A stretch of 64,000 bases of DNA, taken from the NCBI RefSeq assembly GCF_001894745.1, contig NZ_BBYF01000014.1, forward strand, positions 62,001 to 126,000. The letters run 5' to 3'. Made by a program: the position numbers and the translations under genes. Below the pieces are notes generated by a model. The model did no database searches, had not been told where the DNA came from, and worked only from the letters and a program-made list of their open reading frames with translations. This document shows, piece after piece, positions 42,301-51,264 of this stretch (its first letter is position 1; each line of letters starts with the position of its first letter). This DNA comes from Paenibacillus sp. NAIST15-1. Lineage in GTDB: Bacteria; Bacillota; Bacilli; Paenibacillales; Paenibacillaceae.

Positions 42301-45300
42301 AGTCAGACAGGCTTATCAGGGCCTGAAGCTGATAAATGGGTATGGTCCAACCGAAAATACAACCTTCTCAACCTCCTATGCTATTGAGGAAGAGTTCGGT
42401 AGCTCTATCCCAATTGGAAAAGCAATTAGCAATTCGAAAGCCTATATCGTAGATCGTCATCACCATTTACAGCCTTTTGGTGTGGCGGGTGAACTATGCG
42501 TTGCCGGAGACGGTCTTGCTCGCGGTTACGTCAACAATCCAGAATTGACGGCGGCGAAGTTCGTTCCGAACCCGTTCGAAGCGGGGGCACGAATGTATAA
42601 GACCGGAGACTTGGCTCGCTGGCTGCCTGATGGGAATATCGAATATTTGGGCCGGATTGATGAACAGGTCAAAATTCGAGGCTTCCGCATCGAACCAAGC
42701 GAAATCGCCCAGCAATTGCTGCTGCACGAGGTGATCCAAGATGCAATCGTAGTGGCCCAAATAGGAGAGGACGGACAAGCGTACCTATGCGCATATATTG
42801 TGAGCGAGATGGAGCTGTCTGCATCAGAGCTGCGGAATCATGTGTCTGTATCGCTGCCGAGCTACATGATTCCATCGTATTTCGTACAGATGGATCGGCT
42901 GCCGTTAACCCCGAATGGAAAAGTAGACCGTAAGGCATTGCCGGAACCAGATGGCAAAGTGGTTACTGGAGCCGAATACGCAGCGCCTCGAATTGACGTG
43001 GAGAGAGCAATCGCCCAGGTATGGGAAAAGATATTAGGCGTGAGGAATGTTGGCCTCAATGACGATTTTTTCGCCTTAGGCGGAGATTCCATTAAAGCGA
43101 TCCAAGCGATTGCCCAAATGAGCAATAGAGGGTATTCATTTGAGATTAAAGACTTAATGGGCAATCCTAGAATTAAAGACTTGATCCCGCATATCAAATC
43201 GACAACAAAAACCATAGATCAGGGCGAAGTATCCGGCGAGATCGAGCTGACACCAATTCAGAAATGGTTCTTAGCGCAAGAACATCTTGACAAAGATCAT
43301 TTCAATCAGGATCTGATGCTTTTCCGTGAAGATGGCTTCAGCGTAGATAGAATCGAATGCGCTTTTGATCGTATTGTGCAGCATCATGATCTATTGCGAG
43401 CCATATATGTTGACCAGGCGTTAATCAATCGAGAAGTAACGAATAGATTATATGATTTTCATATTTATGACCTTAGAGGAAAACCGATTACGGATAATTA
43501 TATTACTGGCTTATGTACTGAACTCCAGGCCAGTATGAAATTAGCGAAAGGCCCGCTTGTCAAAATAGGACTGTTCCAAACAGACAAGGGCGACCATTTG
43601 CTTATATCCATTCATCATATGGTTGTAGATGCCGTGTCATGGAGAATTATTATAGAGGACTTTGATACGCTCTATCAGAATCCAGAAAAGAGTTTACCGT
43701 TGAAGACCAGCTCCTTCCAAGAATGGGCTTCCAAGCAGAAGCAGTATGCTGGCGGATTTACATTGCAAAATGAGCTGAAATACTGGAATCGTCTTAGCCA
43801 ATGGGACGTGAAAGAGATCAACAAGGATTATGAGCCTTCAAGTATACAGGGCGCTAAGATTATGAAAAAGACGATTGAGCTGGATCAGGCCTATACCGAG
43901 AAGTTATTAACGAAAGTAAATAAGGCGTATTCCACGGAAATCAATGATATCCTTCTGTCAGCCTTAACCGTCTCAATTGCTAATTACAACCAAGCGGAGC
44001 GCATACTTATTAATTTGGAATCGCACGGAAGAGAACAAATCGTAGATGATGTAGACATAACAAGGACAGTCGGGTGGTTCACCAGTCAATACCCGTTGAT
44101 TCTGCACGCCCAAGATCATATTTCGGATGTAATCAAATTTACGAAGGATACACTCAGACGGATCCCTCGCAAAGGGATAGGCTATGGAATGCTGAGATAT
44201 TTATCTCCTTTTGATTTGAAGGCGATACGCACCCCAGACATCAGCTTTAACTATTTGGGACAGTTCGATGAGAATATTTCTGGCGACAACTTTACGTTAT
44301 CCGATATTTTACCGGGGGATTCGGTAAGCCAAGAAAGCGGTAGATTGTATCCTCTAAACATTTCAGCAATGGTTCTCCATAAACAATTTAGTCTGACCTT
44401 GAGCTACGTCAGGGAAGAATTTAACGATGCAACGATTGACGAGATACTGCAGCGCTATATGGATAGTCTTAAGCAGATTATCGATCATTGCATCTCCCAG
44501 GAGCATGTAGAAGTTACCGCTTCGGATGTCACTGATGAGAACATATCCTGGGCCGAATTAGCTCCTTACCATGAGCAAATCAGCAATGTGAAACGCATGT
44601 ACCCGCTTACTCCAATGCAGGAAGGTCTGCTGTTCCATTCGATGGCAGATAAGGGCGAGTACTACCATGTCAATATGGAGCTTAGGGTAATCGGAGAACT
44701 TAATGCGGAGTTATTCAAGAAGAGCTTTGTAGAGCTTGTTGCTCGTCATGACATCTTGCGAACGAATGTTGACAGCAATCATTTCAAAGAAAATATGCAG
44801 ATCGTGTACAAATCAAGAGAACCCGAGTTCACGTATCTGGATATTAGAGACTTACCATCCGATAAGGAAACGTATATCGAACAGCTGGTCATAGAGGATA
44901 GACGAAGAGGCTTTGAATTAAGCAACGATATCCTTATTCGATTATTTATAGTAAGGATGAGCGAGCAGGAATACAGTTTACTGTTAAGCAATCACCATAT
45001 TATTTTGGACGGATGGTCATTTGGGATCATTAGCAGTGAACTGTTCGACATCTATAATCTACTGTTGAGTAATACGCCTTTAGAAGCGAAGAAAATACAA
45101 CCTTATGAAGCGTATATCAAGTGGATTGGTTCGCAGGATAAGACGGCAGCTCTGAACTATTGGTCAACGTATTTGAAGGGATACGACACGACAATCGATA
45201 TTCCATTCAAGAAAGCTTCAACAGTCCAAGGGAAACCGCAAGAGGTTATTCTACGTCTAGATAAAAGCGTTACAAAACAAATTGAGCTGCTAGCGCAGCA

Positions 45301-48300
45301 GCATACCGTTACAGTCAATACCATTTTCCAGAGTATATGGGCGATCCTGCTGCAACGATATAATCATGTGGATGATGTTGTGTTCGGATTTATTGTATCG
45401 GGCAGGACAACTCAAATACATGGAATTGATGAAATGGTAGGATTATTTATCAATACCATTCCATTACGAGTAAATGCGACGCAGGAGAAACGATATACGG
45501 AAGTGCTGCGGCAAATAAAATCGGATTTCCATGAGAGTGAGCCCTATCATTATTGCTCAATAGCGGAAATCCAAAAGCTGACTGAGGTTGGCAATAGCCT
45601 CATCAATGGGCTGATGGTCTATGAAAATTATCCGATGGATCAAGATATGATTCATAAAGATATTCAAGATCAGGTCAATCTTCGTATTCATTCAGCCCGG
45701 ATATTTGAGGAAACGAACTATAGCTTCAATATCAAGGTCATTCCAGGGGAAGAGCTGCTTGTCAAATTCAACTATAATGACGGGATCTACGATGAAGAGA
45801 GCGTCCATACGATCAAAGGCCATTTCCTTCACATTTTGAACCAAATCATGTCCAATCCGCATATCCGCATTGATGAACTTGAAATTGTGGGAGAGGAAGA
45901 GATAAACGAAATCTTGGTCGATTTCAACAACACGGTTATGGAGCTTCAACCTGAGGACACAATTCAAAGTCTCTTTGCACATCAAGTGATGAGGAACCCA
46001 GAGAAAACGGCGGTACGATGCGGTGAAGATTCCATTAGCTATCTTGAGTTGCATCAGAGAGCGAATGCGTTAGCTATTCAACTCAGAGAGAAGGGCATAG
46101 GTGCGGAGTCGATCGTGCCGATCATGATCGATCGCTCCATCGACATGGTTGTCGGCGTACTAGCCATCTTGCAGGCGGGCGCTGCCTATCTGCCTATTGA
46201 TATAAATTATCCGGAAGAACGAATCAATTATATGTTGCAGGATAGTAAAGCTGAGCTTATGCTGTCAACCCATACACTTGTGCAGAAGAGAACACTAGAA
46301 ATTAATGAAATGATTGATTTGGAAGATAAGGCGTTATACGTACGCTCGATTGAACAAATCGATAATATCAACCATCCTCACGATTTGGCCTATGTGATCT
46401 ATACCTCAGGAACGACCGGAAAGCCTAAGGGAGTAATGGTCGAGCATAAGGGCGTCATTAACTTGAAGCACTGGTTTGAGCGCGAGCTTGGAATCGGTAA
46501 CGATGAGAATATACTGCAATTTGCAAGTATAGCGTTTGATGCGTTCTCATGGGAGTTGTTCATGGCATTATTGCTTGGCAATACCCTTTATATTCCGGAT
46601 CAAGAGGTGCTGCTCAATACGGATTTATTGAACGAATTTGTGAGAACTCACGGCATTACCACCATTACTTTACCTCCATTTGTCGCGGGTAATTTGGAGG
46701 CAGGGATCGGTTTGAAGCGGGTCATAACAGCAGGAAGTGAACTGAAGTACGAACAGATCTCGCATTTGCTCGGAAAAGTAGAGGTCATTAACGCCTATGG
46801 CCCGACGGAGGATACTGTATGTACAACAGCATGCAAACTGTCCGAGGTTCAGCAAACGAAAATCTCCATTGGAGCTCCGATCGCAAATCATCGCGTATTG
46901 ATACTGGATGCCAATCATAAACTGGTTCCGGTAGGTGTAAATGGTGAACTGTGCATCGCAGGTGTGGGGCTAGCAAGGGGCTACTTGAATAATGAGCAAT
47001 TAACGAAAGAGAGATTTATTCATAATCCATATCGGCCAGAAGAGATTCTATACAAAACGGGTGATGTGGCAAGATGGCTGCCTGATGGAAATATCGAATA
47101 TGTAGGAAGGATCGACCATCAGGTTAAAATCAGAGGATATCGAATCGAAATCGGCGAGATTGAACAGACCCTGTTACAGCTGCCAGAAGTGTCCCAGGTT
47201 GCAATTATCGATAAGGAAATCGATGGATCGAAAGTTCTCTGTGCCTATTATGTAGCAGAGCAGGAAATCGCTATCCATACTTTACGGGAATCGTTAAGCA
47301 AGAAATTGCCGGCCTATATGATACCCGCGTATTTCATGAGAATGGAGTCTCTTCCATTTAATCTAAATGGAAAAGTGGATCGCAAGCGATTGCCTGAAAT
47401 GGAAGGCAACATCAAGACGGGCGCTCATTATGAGGAAGCCGATAATGAAATCGAAAAACGAATGATCGACATTTGCAAGGATGTACTAGGATTGCAGCAG
47501 TTGAGTGTTAGGGACAATTTGTTCGAAGTTGGCGGAGACTCGATACGAATTGCAAAAATATACAAAGAGTTACAAAAGGTAGATGTCCATATTTCGATTA
47601 AAGATATTTTCTATTATGAAAATATACGTGACATCTATAATAACTGGGCGAACAAAAGAATGGATAGCCAAGAAGAAGAAGGATCTAAGATCTTAGAGCG
47701 TATTTCACTAAACGAATCAAATTGGAAGCAAGCTTTAGCCGACCAACTCAATGACTTTAGCAGTTCGATTGTAAATAAGAACGAGATAACGAGCGTGTAC
47801 CCACTATCCGCGATGCAGAAAATCCTTCTTGATACCAACCAAACATATAGTGGGGCGATCATCGATTTTAATCACCAAGTTAATGTGCAGCTGCTGAAGA
47901 AGAGCATTGCGTCTGTCATTAACGAACAGGGGCTGTTACGAAGTACATTAATCCAAACTGATCATCAAATCATGATCCAAGAGTACGGGGTGGTTCAAGG
48001 CATTGATATCCCTTATGTAGACTTGGAACATGCGAGCGAAGAACAGAAAGAACATATACAGTCCTATATCCATGAGCGGTTTGGAGATCATGCGGATCGT
48101 ACAAATGTATGGAATAATCTGCTGTACAACATGATCATCACCAAAATCTCGGACAGTCATTATAAGGTGTATATGCCTTGCAGTCATCTCATCTTTGATG
48201 CAATGAGCTTCGATATCATACAATCAAGTATCCGACAAGCCTATGCAAACAATGGGGAATCAAGAGGGCAAAGCATATTGCAATATGAACATTATGTTCA

Positions 48301-49048
48301 AGAACAGTCGAGAGGGCCTCAAGGGATAACGGAAAAGGATCTGATCGAGAGGTTCAAGCTGACTGATTTTCAGGATAGCTTTAGCCAGTATTTCAAAAAG
48401 TACAAGGAAGCATCATTGATTCATACAACCATTTCGATTCCGTTGACTGAAGAAATACGCGAGTCTGTACAAGAGATGTCCTGGGATATTTCCATGAACA
48501 TCTTTTTAAAAATTGTTGAGCTCGCTTTCGATCTTGATTCGGTACCGTTTGCACTTATGCATACAGGAAGAAAATATACATCCCATAACTATTATCATAC
48601 TATGGGGGCATTTATTGATATTCTGCCTCTGAGTCTGCCACGAGATCAGCACCTGGCTATGGAAGACATAAATGAACTCATTCGCTTTGCCTATGAGAAA
48701 AACATTCATTTTGCAGCGTTACTGTCTCAAGAAGAGCCGAAGAACAAGTATAAGAAGGTACGACGTGCACTAAAAGAGATCTACAGCTCTGAAACGATTA
48801 CGCTCCCGATTTTTAACTACCTTGGACTGTTTGATTCACATGCGGAGATGAAGAATGAGCTCACTGCAATCAAGGAGATGTACAGCAGCAGGACAAAGAA
48901 ATTATCTACAGAGATCACAATTGCGGTAGTAGAGGATCAGCTCATGATTAAGCTATTCTGTGAGGAGCACAAAATACCAAGGATTACAAAAGAGATTCAA
49001 ACCTATATGAATAATGTAAAGGAATATTTGCCGCTAGCATCGCGGTGA
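39347..49048 (+). CDS. NRPS: E (C-terminal half)-C-A(Val)-PCP-E-C-A(Phe)-PCP-terminal C
   Basis: 3233 residues. 1-225 completes the epimerase begun in the previous ORF (HGREEWAQPMDLSRTVGCF). C1 ~244-690 (HHILMDG at 380). A1 ~712-1205; by-eye specificity code D-A-F-W-I-G-G-T-F-K, the valine code. PCP S1248. E ~1300-1735 with HHMVVDA at 1423 and RTVGWFTSQYP, probably active, giving D-Val. C2 ~1747-2190 (HHIILDG at 1883). A2 ~2208-2700; code D-A-W-T-I-A-A-V-C-K, a phenylalanine-type code. PCP S2732. Terminal condensation-like domain ~2812-3233 with CSHLIFDA (SHxxxDA). No thioesterase or reductase follows, so release is assigned to the terminal domain. GAGAGG lies nine bases before the ATG, so separate initiation is plausible. 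Confidence 0.93.
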   Translation: MELNKQVQELGVQVTGELLNNINNAYHTNLLDILLAALALTIRDWTREENTLISLIGHGREEWAQPMDLSRTVGCFRSQFPVVLRAYDDLGDTIKHTKDMLRRIPNQGRFYGILKYLSTEDLNLAEPEIGFHYVGRIDPGASGDGFEITNLGSSEYSSKYLTSSHALDIEAILIADNLKLTFIYEQDDFIPGTIEKLLSVYQNQLDRLIQHCTTKQESEITVTDITLEDITMEQLSAYKNELHNVKNIYPLAPMQEGMLYHALTDEQDTYIKLSCFQVEGHIDLEMLDRAFNMVIDRHDILRTVFDYSSFQQNMQVVYRKRRGAVEYIDITEQGEDNEAYLEDLIRQYRARRFDLSKDVLLRIVLVRMQENRYSMIFHLHHILMDGWCNSLILIELFKIYNEIKHGIPASLNDVVPYSTYIDWLKNKDINEAKAYWKDYLHDCKEVTRIPFEREYKMNEVINKEMALELDEERLLSIIRIAQESRVTVNTVIQSIWAILLSKYNNTDDIVYGYVVSGRNAEIEGVEVIPGLFINTVPLRVKFTDNLQYPELVRQITNTTLQNNKHDFVSLAEIQNLSGVKSDLIRSLLVFENYPIDEKQLNEEILKNNDLKILNSVFVLPHQLIEGSNYNVTLVVNQDDKMMINFIYNENTLAEADMSKIIRAFDAIVNQIIENTNVFVDDVDIIDEREKHHILHVFNDTRSNYPKDKTIIQLLEEQVERVPQHIALRFQDEQITYQELNERANRLAHYVRQMGVGNNVIVGVMGERSVETVIGIVAVLKAGGAYLPIDPKYPVDRMKTLLADSNTGMLLAQSSLMEALLHIDSKIDIVLTDRIAVELSSESSDNPLLINSPSDLAYVMYTSGSTGRPKGVMVEHQSVVRLVQNTNYIEFAEGDRILQTGAMVFDASTFEIWGALLNGIELVLVDEHILLHAERLGEEISRNQITTMWLTSPLFNQLVQQDVTIFKGLKHLIVGGDALSWEHINQVRQAYQGLKLINGYGPTENTTFSTSYAIEEEFGSSIPIGKAISNSKAYIVDRHHHLQPFGVAGELCVAGDGLARGYVNNPELTAAKFVPNPFEAGARMYKTGDLARWLPDGNIEYLGRIDEQVKIRGFRIEPSEIAQQLLLHEVIQDAIVVAQIGEDGQAYLCAYIVSEMELSASELRNHVSVSLPSYMIPSYFVQMDRLPLTPNGKVDRKALPEPDGKVVTGAEYAAPRIDVERAIAQVWEKILGVRNVGLNDDFFALGGDSIKAIQAIAQMSNRGYSFEIKDLMGNPRIKDLIPHIKSTTKTIDQGEVSGEIELTPIQKWFLAQEHLDKDHFNQDLMLFREDGFSVDRIECAFDRIVQHHDLLRAIYVDQALINREVTNRLYDFHIYDLRGKPITDNYITGLCTELQASMKLAKGPLVKIGLFQTDKGDHLLISIHHMVVDAVSWRIIIEDFDTLYQNPEKSLPLKTSSFQEWASKQKQYAGGFTLQNELKYWNRLSQWDVKEINKDYEPSSIQGAKIMKKTIELDQAYTEKLLTKVNKAYSTEINDILLSALTVSIANYNQAERILINLESHGREQIVDDVDITRTVGWFTSQYPLILHAQDHISDVIKFTKDTLRRIPRKGIGYGMLRYLSPFDLKAIRTPDISFNYLGQFDENISGDNFTLSDILPGDSVSQESGRLYPLNISAMVLHKQFSLTLSYVREEFNDATIDEILQRYMDSLKQIIDHCISQEHVEVTASDVTDENISWAELAPYHEQISNVKRMYPLTPMQEGLLFHSMADKGEYYHVNMELRVIGELNAELFKKSFVELVARHDILRTNVDSNHFKENMQIVYKSREPEFTYLDIRDLPSDKETYIEQLVIEDRRRGFELSNDILIRLFIVRMSEQEYSLLLSNHHIILDGWSFGIISSELFDIYNLLLSNTPLEAKKIQPYEAYIKWIGSQDKTAALNYWSTYLKGYDTTIDIPFKKASTVQGKPQEVILRLDKSVTKQIELLAQQHTVTVNTIFQSIWAILLQRYNHVDDVVFGFIVSGRTTQIHGIDEMVGLFINTIPLRVNATQEKRYTEVLRQIKSDFHESEPYHYCSIAEIQKLTEVGNSLINGLMVYENYPMDQDMIHKDIQDQVNLRIHSARIFEETNYSFNIKVIPGEELLVKFNYNDGIYDEESVHTIKGHFLHILNQIMSNPHIRIDELEIVGEEEINEILVDFNNTVMELQPEDTIQSLFAHQVMRNPEKTAVRCGEDSISYLELHQRANALAIQLREKGIGAESIVPIMIDRSIDMVVGVLAILQAGAAYLPIDINYPEERINYMLQDSKAELMLSTHTLVQKRTLEINEMIDLEDKALYVRSIEQIDNINHPHDLAYVIYTSGTTGKPKGVMVEHKGVINLKHWFERELGIGNDENILQFASIAFDAFSWELFMALLLGNTLYIPDQEVLLNTDLLNEFVRTHGITTITLPPFVAGNLEAGIGLKRVITAGSELKYEQISHLLGKVEVINAYGPTEDTVCTTACKLSEVQQTKISIGAPIANHRVLILDANHKLVPVGVNGELCIAGVGLARGYLNNEQLTKERFIHNPYRPEEILYKTGDVARWLPDGNIEYVGRIDHQVKIRGYRIEIGEIEQTLLQLPEVSQVAIIDKEIDGSKVLCAYYVAEQEIAIHTLRESLSKKLPAYMIPAYFMRMESLPFNLNGKVDRKRLPEMEGNIKTGAHYEEADNEIEKRMIDICKDVLGLQQLSVRDNLFEVGGDSIRIAKIYKELQKVDVHISIKDIFYYENIRDIYNNWANKRMDSQEEEGSKILERISLNESNWKQALADQLNDFSSSIVNKNEITSVYPLSAMQKILLDTNQTYSGAIIDFNHQVNVQLLKKSIASVINEQGLLRSTLIQTDHQIMIQEYGVVQGIDIPYVDLEHASEEQKEHIQSYIHERFGDHADRTNVWNNLLYNMIITKISDSHYKVYMPCSHLIFDAMSFDIIQSSIRQAYANNGESRGQSILQYEHYVQEQSRGPQGITEKDLIERFKLTDFQDSFSQYFKKYKEASLIHTTISIPLTEEIRESVQEMSWDISMNIFLKIVELAFDLDSVPFALMHTGRKYTSHNYYHTMGAFIDILPLSLPRDQHLAMEDINELIRFAYEKNIHFAALLSQEEPKNKYKKVRRALKEIYSSETITLPIFNYLGLFDSHAEMKNELTAIKEMYSSRTKKLSTEITIAVVEDQLMIKLFCEEHKIPRITKEIQTYMNNVKEYLPLASR

Positions 49049-49088
49049 TATGTCTACAAGGTATTTGCAAATTCGTTTCAAACTATGT

Positions 49089-49127
49089 AGCCCGATGAAT
49101 GGTTCATTCATCGGGCTTTTCTTTTTT
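49089..49127 (+). terminator. Terminator at the end of the NRPS operon
   Basis: AGCCCGATGAATG (49089-49101) and CATTCATCGGGCT (49105-49117) are a perfect 13-bp stem with a GTT loop, followed by TTTTCTTTTTT. Confidence 0.93.
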
Positions 49128-49310
49128 GTCGCGCATATTCAAATCCATCAGCACTTCTTGCGGGCTATGCTTCTCACACAATGTAATGTCTTGCTGACCG
49201 TCCTCAGCTAAACCAACGGCTTGCAAATCCTTATGCCCTTCAGAATGGTATGTAGGCTTCGCTCAGACCAAACCCTTCAGATGGTCTCCATTCCTATCTA
49301 CAGCCTCCAT
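49104..49310 (-). pseudogene. Remnant ORF interrupted by one in-frame TGA
   Basis: On the minus strand an ATG at 49310 opens MEAVDRNGDHLKGLV, a TGA follows at 49265-49263, and the same frame continues for 52 hydrophilic codons (AKPTYHSEGHKDLQ, ending NMRDKKEKPDE) to a stop at 49104. The frame also stays open for ~24 codons upstream of the ATG (RIFIGKTGRTFNIYNEEL). Composition looks protein-like, but I recognise no family, and a chance frame is possible. Elsewhere in 49,128-49,543 nothing else is seen. Confidence 0.35.
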
Positions 49311-49543
49311 TATTAATTCCTCGTTATAAATGTTAAACGTACGACCCGTTTTCCCAATAAAAATCCTCTCCGCTTAACAACATCTAAGTCCATCTTACCA
49401 GTTGTCTTTTTTTCGTTTTCTACCATGAGGGGATTCTGATATTTGGATGGCTCACAAATGTGTTAAAAGGTAAGGGGAGAGAAGAAGAGGATGGCGTTTA
49501 GGAATGCTTCCTGATGCAACAAAAATATCATAGTTCAAATTAC

Positions 49544-49595
49544 AAAAAACCTGTACTTTTTTATCCCTTTAGATAAGAAAGTACAGGTTTTTTTT
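49544..49595. terminator. Strong bidirectional terminator
   Basis: AAAAAACCTGTACTTT (49544-49559) and AAAGTACAGGTTTTTT (49578-49593) are a perfect 16-bp inverted repeat flanked by A and T runs. It serves the minus-strand kinase gene ending at 49682 and insulates the two clusters. Confidence 0.85.
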
Positions 49596-49681
49596 GTATA
49601 TTATCTGACCGGTCAATCGTTTTTAAAGAGATTTGATTAACCTCCAAAGGTTTTTCATTACAGCGCAAGCGACCGTTAGTG

Positions 49682-50629
49682 CTAGCGCATCACCATGTCG
49701 GCAATAGGATAATCCGGTTGTGTGCTTAATATTTGAATATTCCGACGCAGGCGGTTATAGCGCAGCGAGCAGTAATCCAGGTAATCATCCCCTGTATAAT
49801 GGCGCAGCAGGGCCCATACCGTCCATAACAAATCTTGGGCCATCATATAGCATTTGACCTTCATCAGATCATCCTCTGTAAACGTATTGCCGTAATAGGC
49901 TTCAAACAGTTGCTCAATAGACTCTTCTGTCAAACGCGATTCGATGATATATGCAGCAATATCAAAGGCTGGATCATTCATTCCGGAATATTCCCAATCT
50001 ATCAAATAGACACTGCCGTCCCCATCTACGAGAAAATTCTCCGGAACCGTATCATTATGGCAGGGCACGGAAAGGACATTTTTGAGATGTTTCTGCATGA
50101 AACGAAGCAATTGCTCTTTTAAGGATGCGTAATCAAAAAACAATTCACCGTTGATCTGCGTGACAATGGTTTCATATTTGGCAAGTTCACTGAGCCAATC
50201 AAACTTGTTCGGGAAGTGCTTGGGACTACCGTGAATTTTCTTCAGTAAAGAGGAAACGGCCTGCAAGCTTGGCAAAGCCAAGGGTCCTGCTGCGGCAAGC
50301 GTTGTGCTATCGGGAATATATTTGCTGATCTTAATGCCGCTTTCCTCATCAAAATATATACATTCTGAATTTACGCCAAACTCCGAAGCGATGCCGTTGT
50401 TCACACGCTCTATCTTGCGATCGATCATTTGATCAGTCAGATTACCGGGCTTGCGAATCACATACTCCGTTCCGTGGATATTCATAATGTAGTTATAATT
50501 GGTCAACCCGCCTGCAAAACGAGATTTGTCAAAAACAATACTCTCATCTTTAAAAAAAAGACGGAGTTTTTGCTGCACAAGGTTCTCCATATTCATTTGT
50601 TTGGATAAAAAGTCGTTTAGAGGTTTCAT
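49682..50629 (-). CDS. Choline kinase / aminoglycoside phosphotransferase family (LicA-like)
   Basis: 315 residues. The kinase-like fold is marked by FAGGLTNYNYIM (ATP loop) near residue 37, the catalytic loop CHNDTVPENFLV near 195, and VYLIDWEYSGMNDPAFDIA, the metal-binding Asp segment typical of choline/ethanolamine kinases. It probably phosphorylates choline with ATP. Start 50629 (MKPLNDF) has AAAAGG at proper spacing; the frame to 50659 lacks one. It is divergent from the choline-lyase microcompartment operon, which supports choline as substrate and suggests competition between storing and cleaving choline. Confidence 0.87.
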   Translation of the reverse strand: MKPLNDFLSKQMNMENLVQQKLRLFFKDESIVFDKSRFAGGLTNYNYIMNIHGTEYVIRKPGNLTDQMIDRKIERVNNGIASEFGVNSECIYFDEESGIKISKYIPDSTTLAAAGPLALPSLQAVSSLLKKIHGSPKHFPNKFDWLSELAKYETIVTQINGELFFDYASLKEQLLRFMQKHLKNVLSVPCHNDTVPENFLVDGDGSVYLIDWEYSGMNDPAFDIAAYIIESRLTEESIEQLFEAYYGNTFTEDDLMKVKCYMMAQDLLWTVWALLRHYTGDDYLDYCSLRYNRLRRNIQILSTQPDYPIADMVMR

Positions 50630-50753
50630 GATGGCCTTTTCTCGGCATTCCATATACATGCTTTAACAATGTATATACTCGCCGCACAGATTTTTCCACA
50701 ATTATAGCAAGATAGGAGAAGTAATTCAATGAAATGGACACGCTTGAGGACGT

Positions 50754-50793
50754 TCTGGTACTTGTCGTGCAAGAAAGACGTTTTTGTACCAGA
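50754..50793. promoter_or_regulatory. Inverted repeat in the gap between choline kinase and cut operon
   Basis: TCTGGTAC (50754-50761) and GTACCAGA (50786-50793) are exact inverted repeats 24 bases apart. They lie midway between divergent genes and could be an operator or leader hairpin. A weak cre-like match (TTACAGCGATTTCA, 50897-50910, 11 of 14) lies nearer the first shell gene. I see no convincing promoter in 50,660-50,944. Confidence 0.4.
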
Positions 50794-50944
50794 TTGGCGG
50801 TAAAGGGGGCATTAGAATCCTAAAATCAGCTACCGAATCCTCCATAATCACGGGGAGAACCATGTTAACCTGCTAGTAAGAGTTAAATATCTACGATTAC
50901 AGCGATTTCACAAATAAAAATGACCTATGTGAGGTGAGATTCGA

Positions 50945-51241
50945 ATGGAGTACCGGGGAGAAGAAGCTCTCGGGCTTGTGGAAACATTGGGCATGGTTCC
51001 TGCCATCCAAGCAGCGGACGCTATGCTTAAAGCAGCAGATGTTGTTCTAGTATCCTATGAGAATGTTGGTTCCACACTCGTAACGATAATGGTAAAAGGT
51101 GATGTGGCGGCGGTTCGTTCGGCAGTAGAGGCTGGCGCTGAAGCAGCAGCGAAGATTGGCAAAGTCACGGCCCATAATGTGATGCCGCGTCCGCTCAGTT
51201 CTATTGCAGGAATTGTGAAAGCGCATTCTATAAACGCATAA
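50945..51241 (+). CDS. Microcompartment hexamer shell protein (BMC-H)
   Basis: 98 residues, single Pfam00936-type domain: [58 protein letters not shown] and NVMPRP. BMC-H subunits form hexagonal tiles with a central pore (the GS-containing loop here YENVGSTL). First gene of the operon; AGGTGAG upstream. It differs clearly from the paired BMC-H copies at the operon end, so a separate facet role or pore is likely. Confidence 0.95.
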   Translation: MEYRGEEALGLVETLGMVPAIQAADAMLKAADVVLVSYENVGSTLVTIMVKGDVAAVRSAVEAGAEAAAKIGKVTAHNVMPRPLSSIAGIVKAHSINA

Positions 51242-51264
51242 TTGCCGGGGAGGGAAATAGGTTC

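Noticed and set aside
32151-49048. Identification as an iturin/mycosubtilin operon because of the AMT domain
   Set aside because: No fatty-acyl ligase loading domain, only two A domains, no terminal thioesterase, and a different set of accessory genes.
50897-50910. cre site before the cut operon
   Set aside because: Only 11 of 14 positions match and key positions fail; kept only as a remark.
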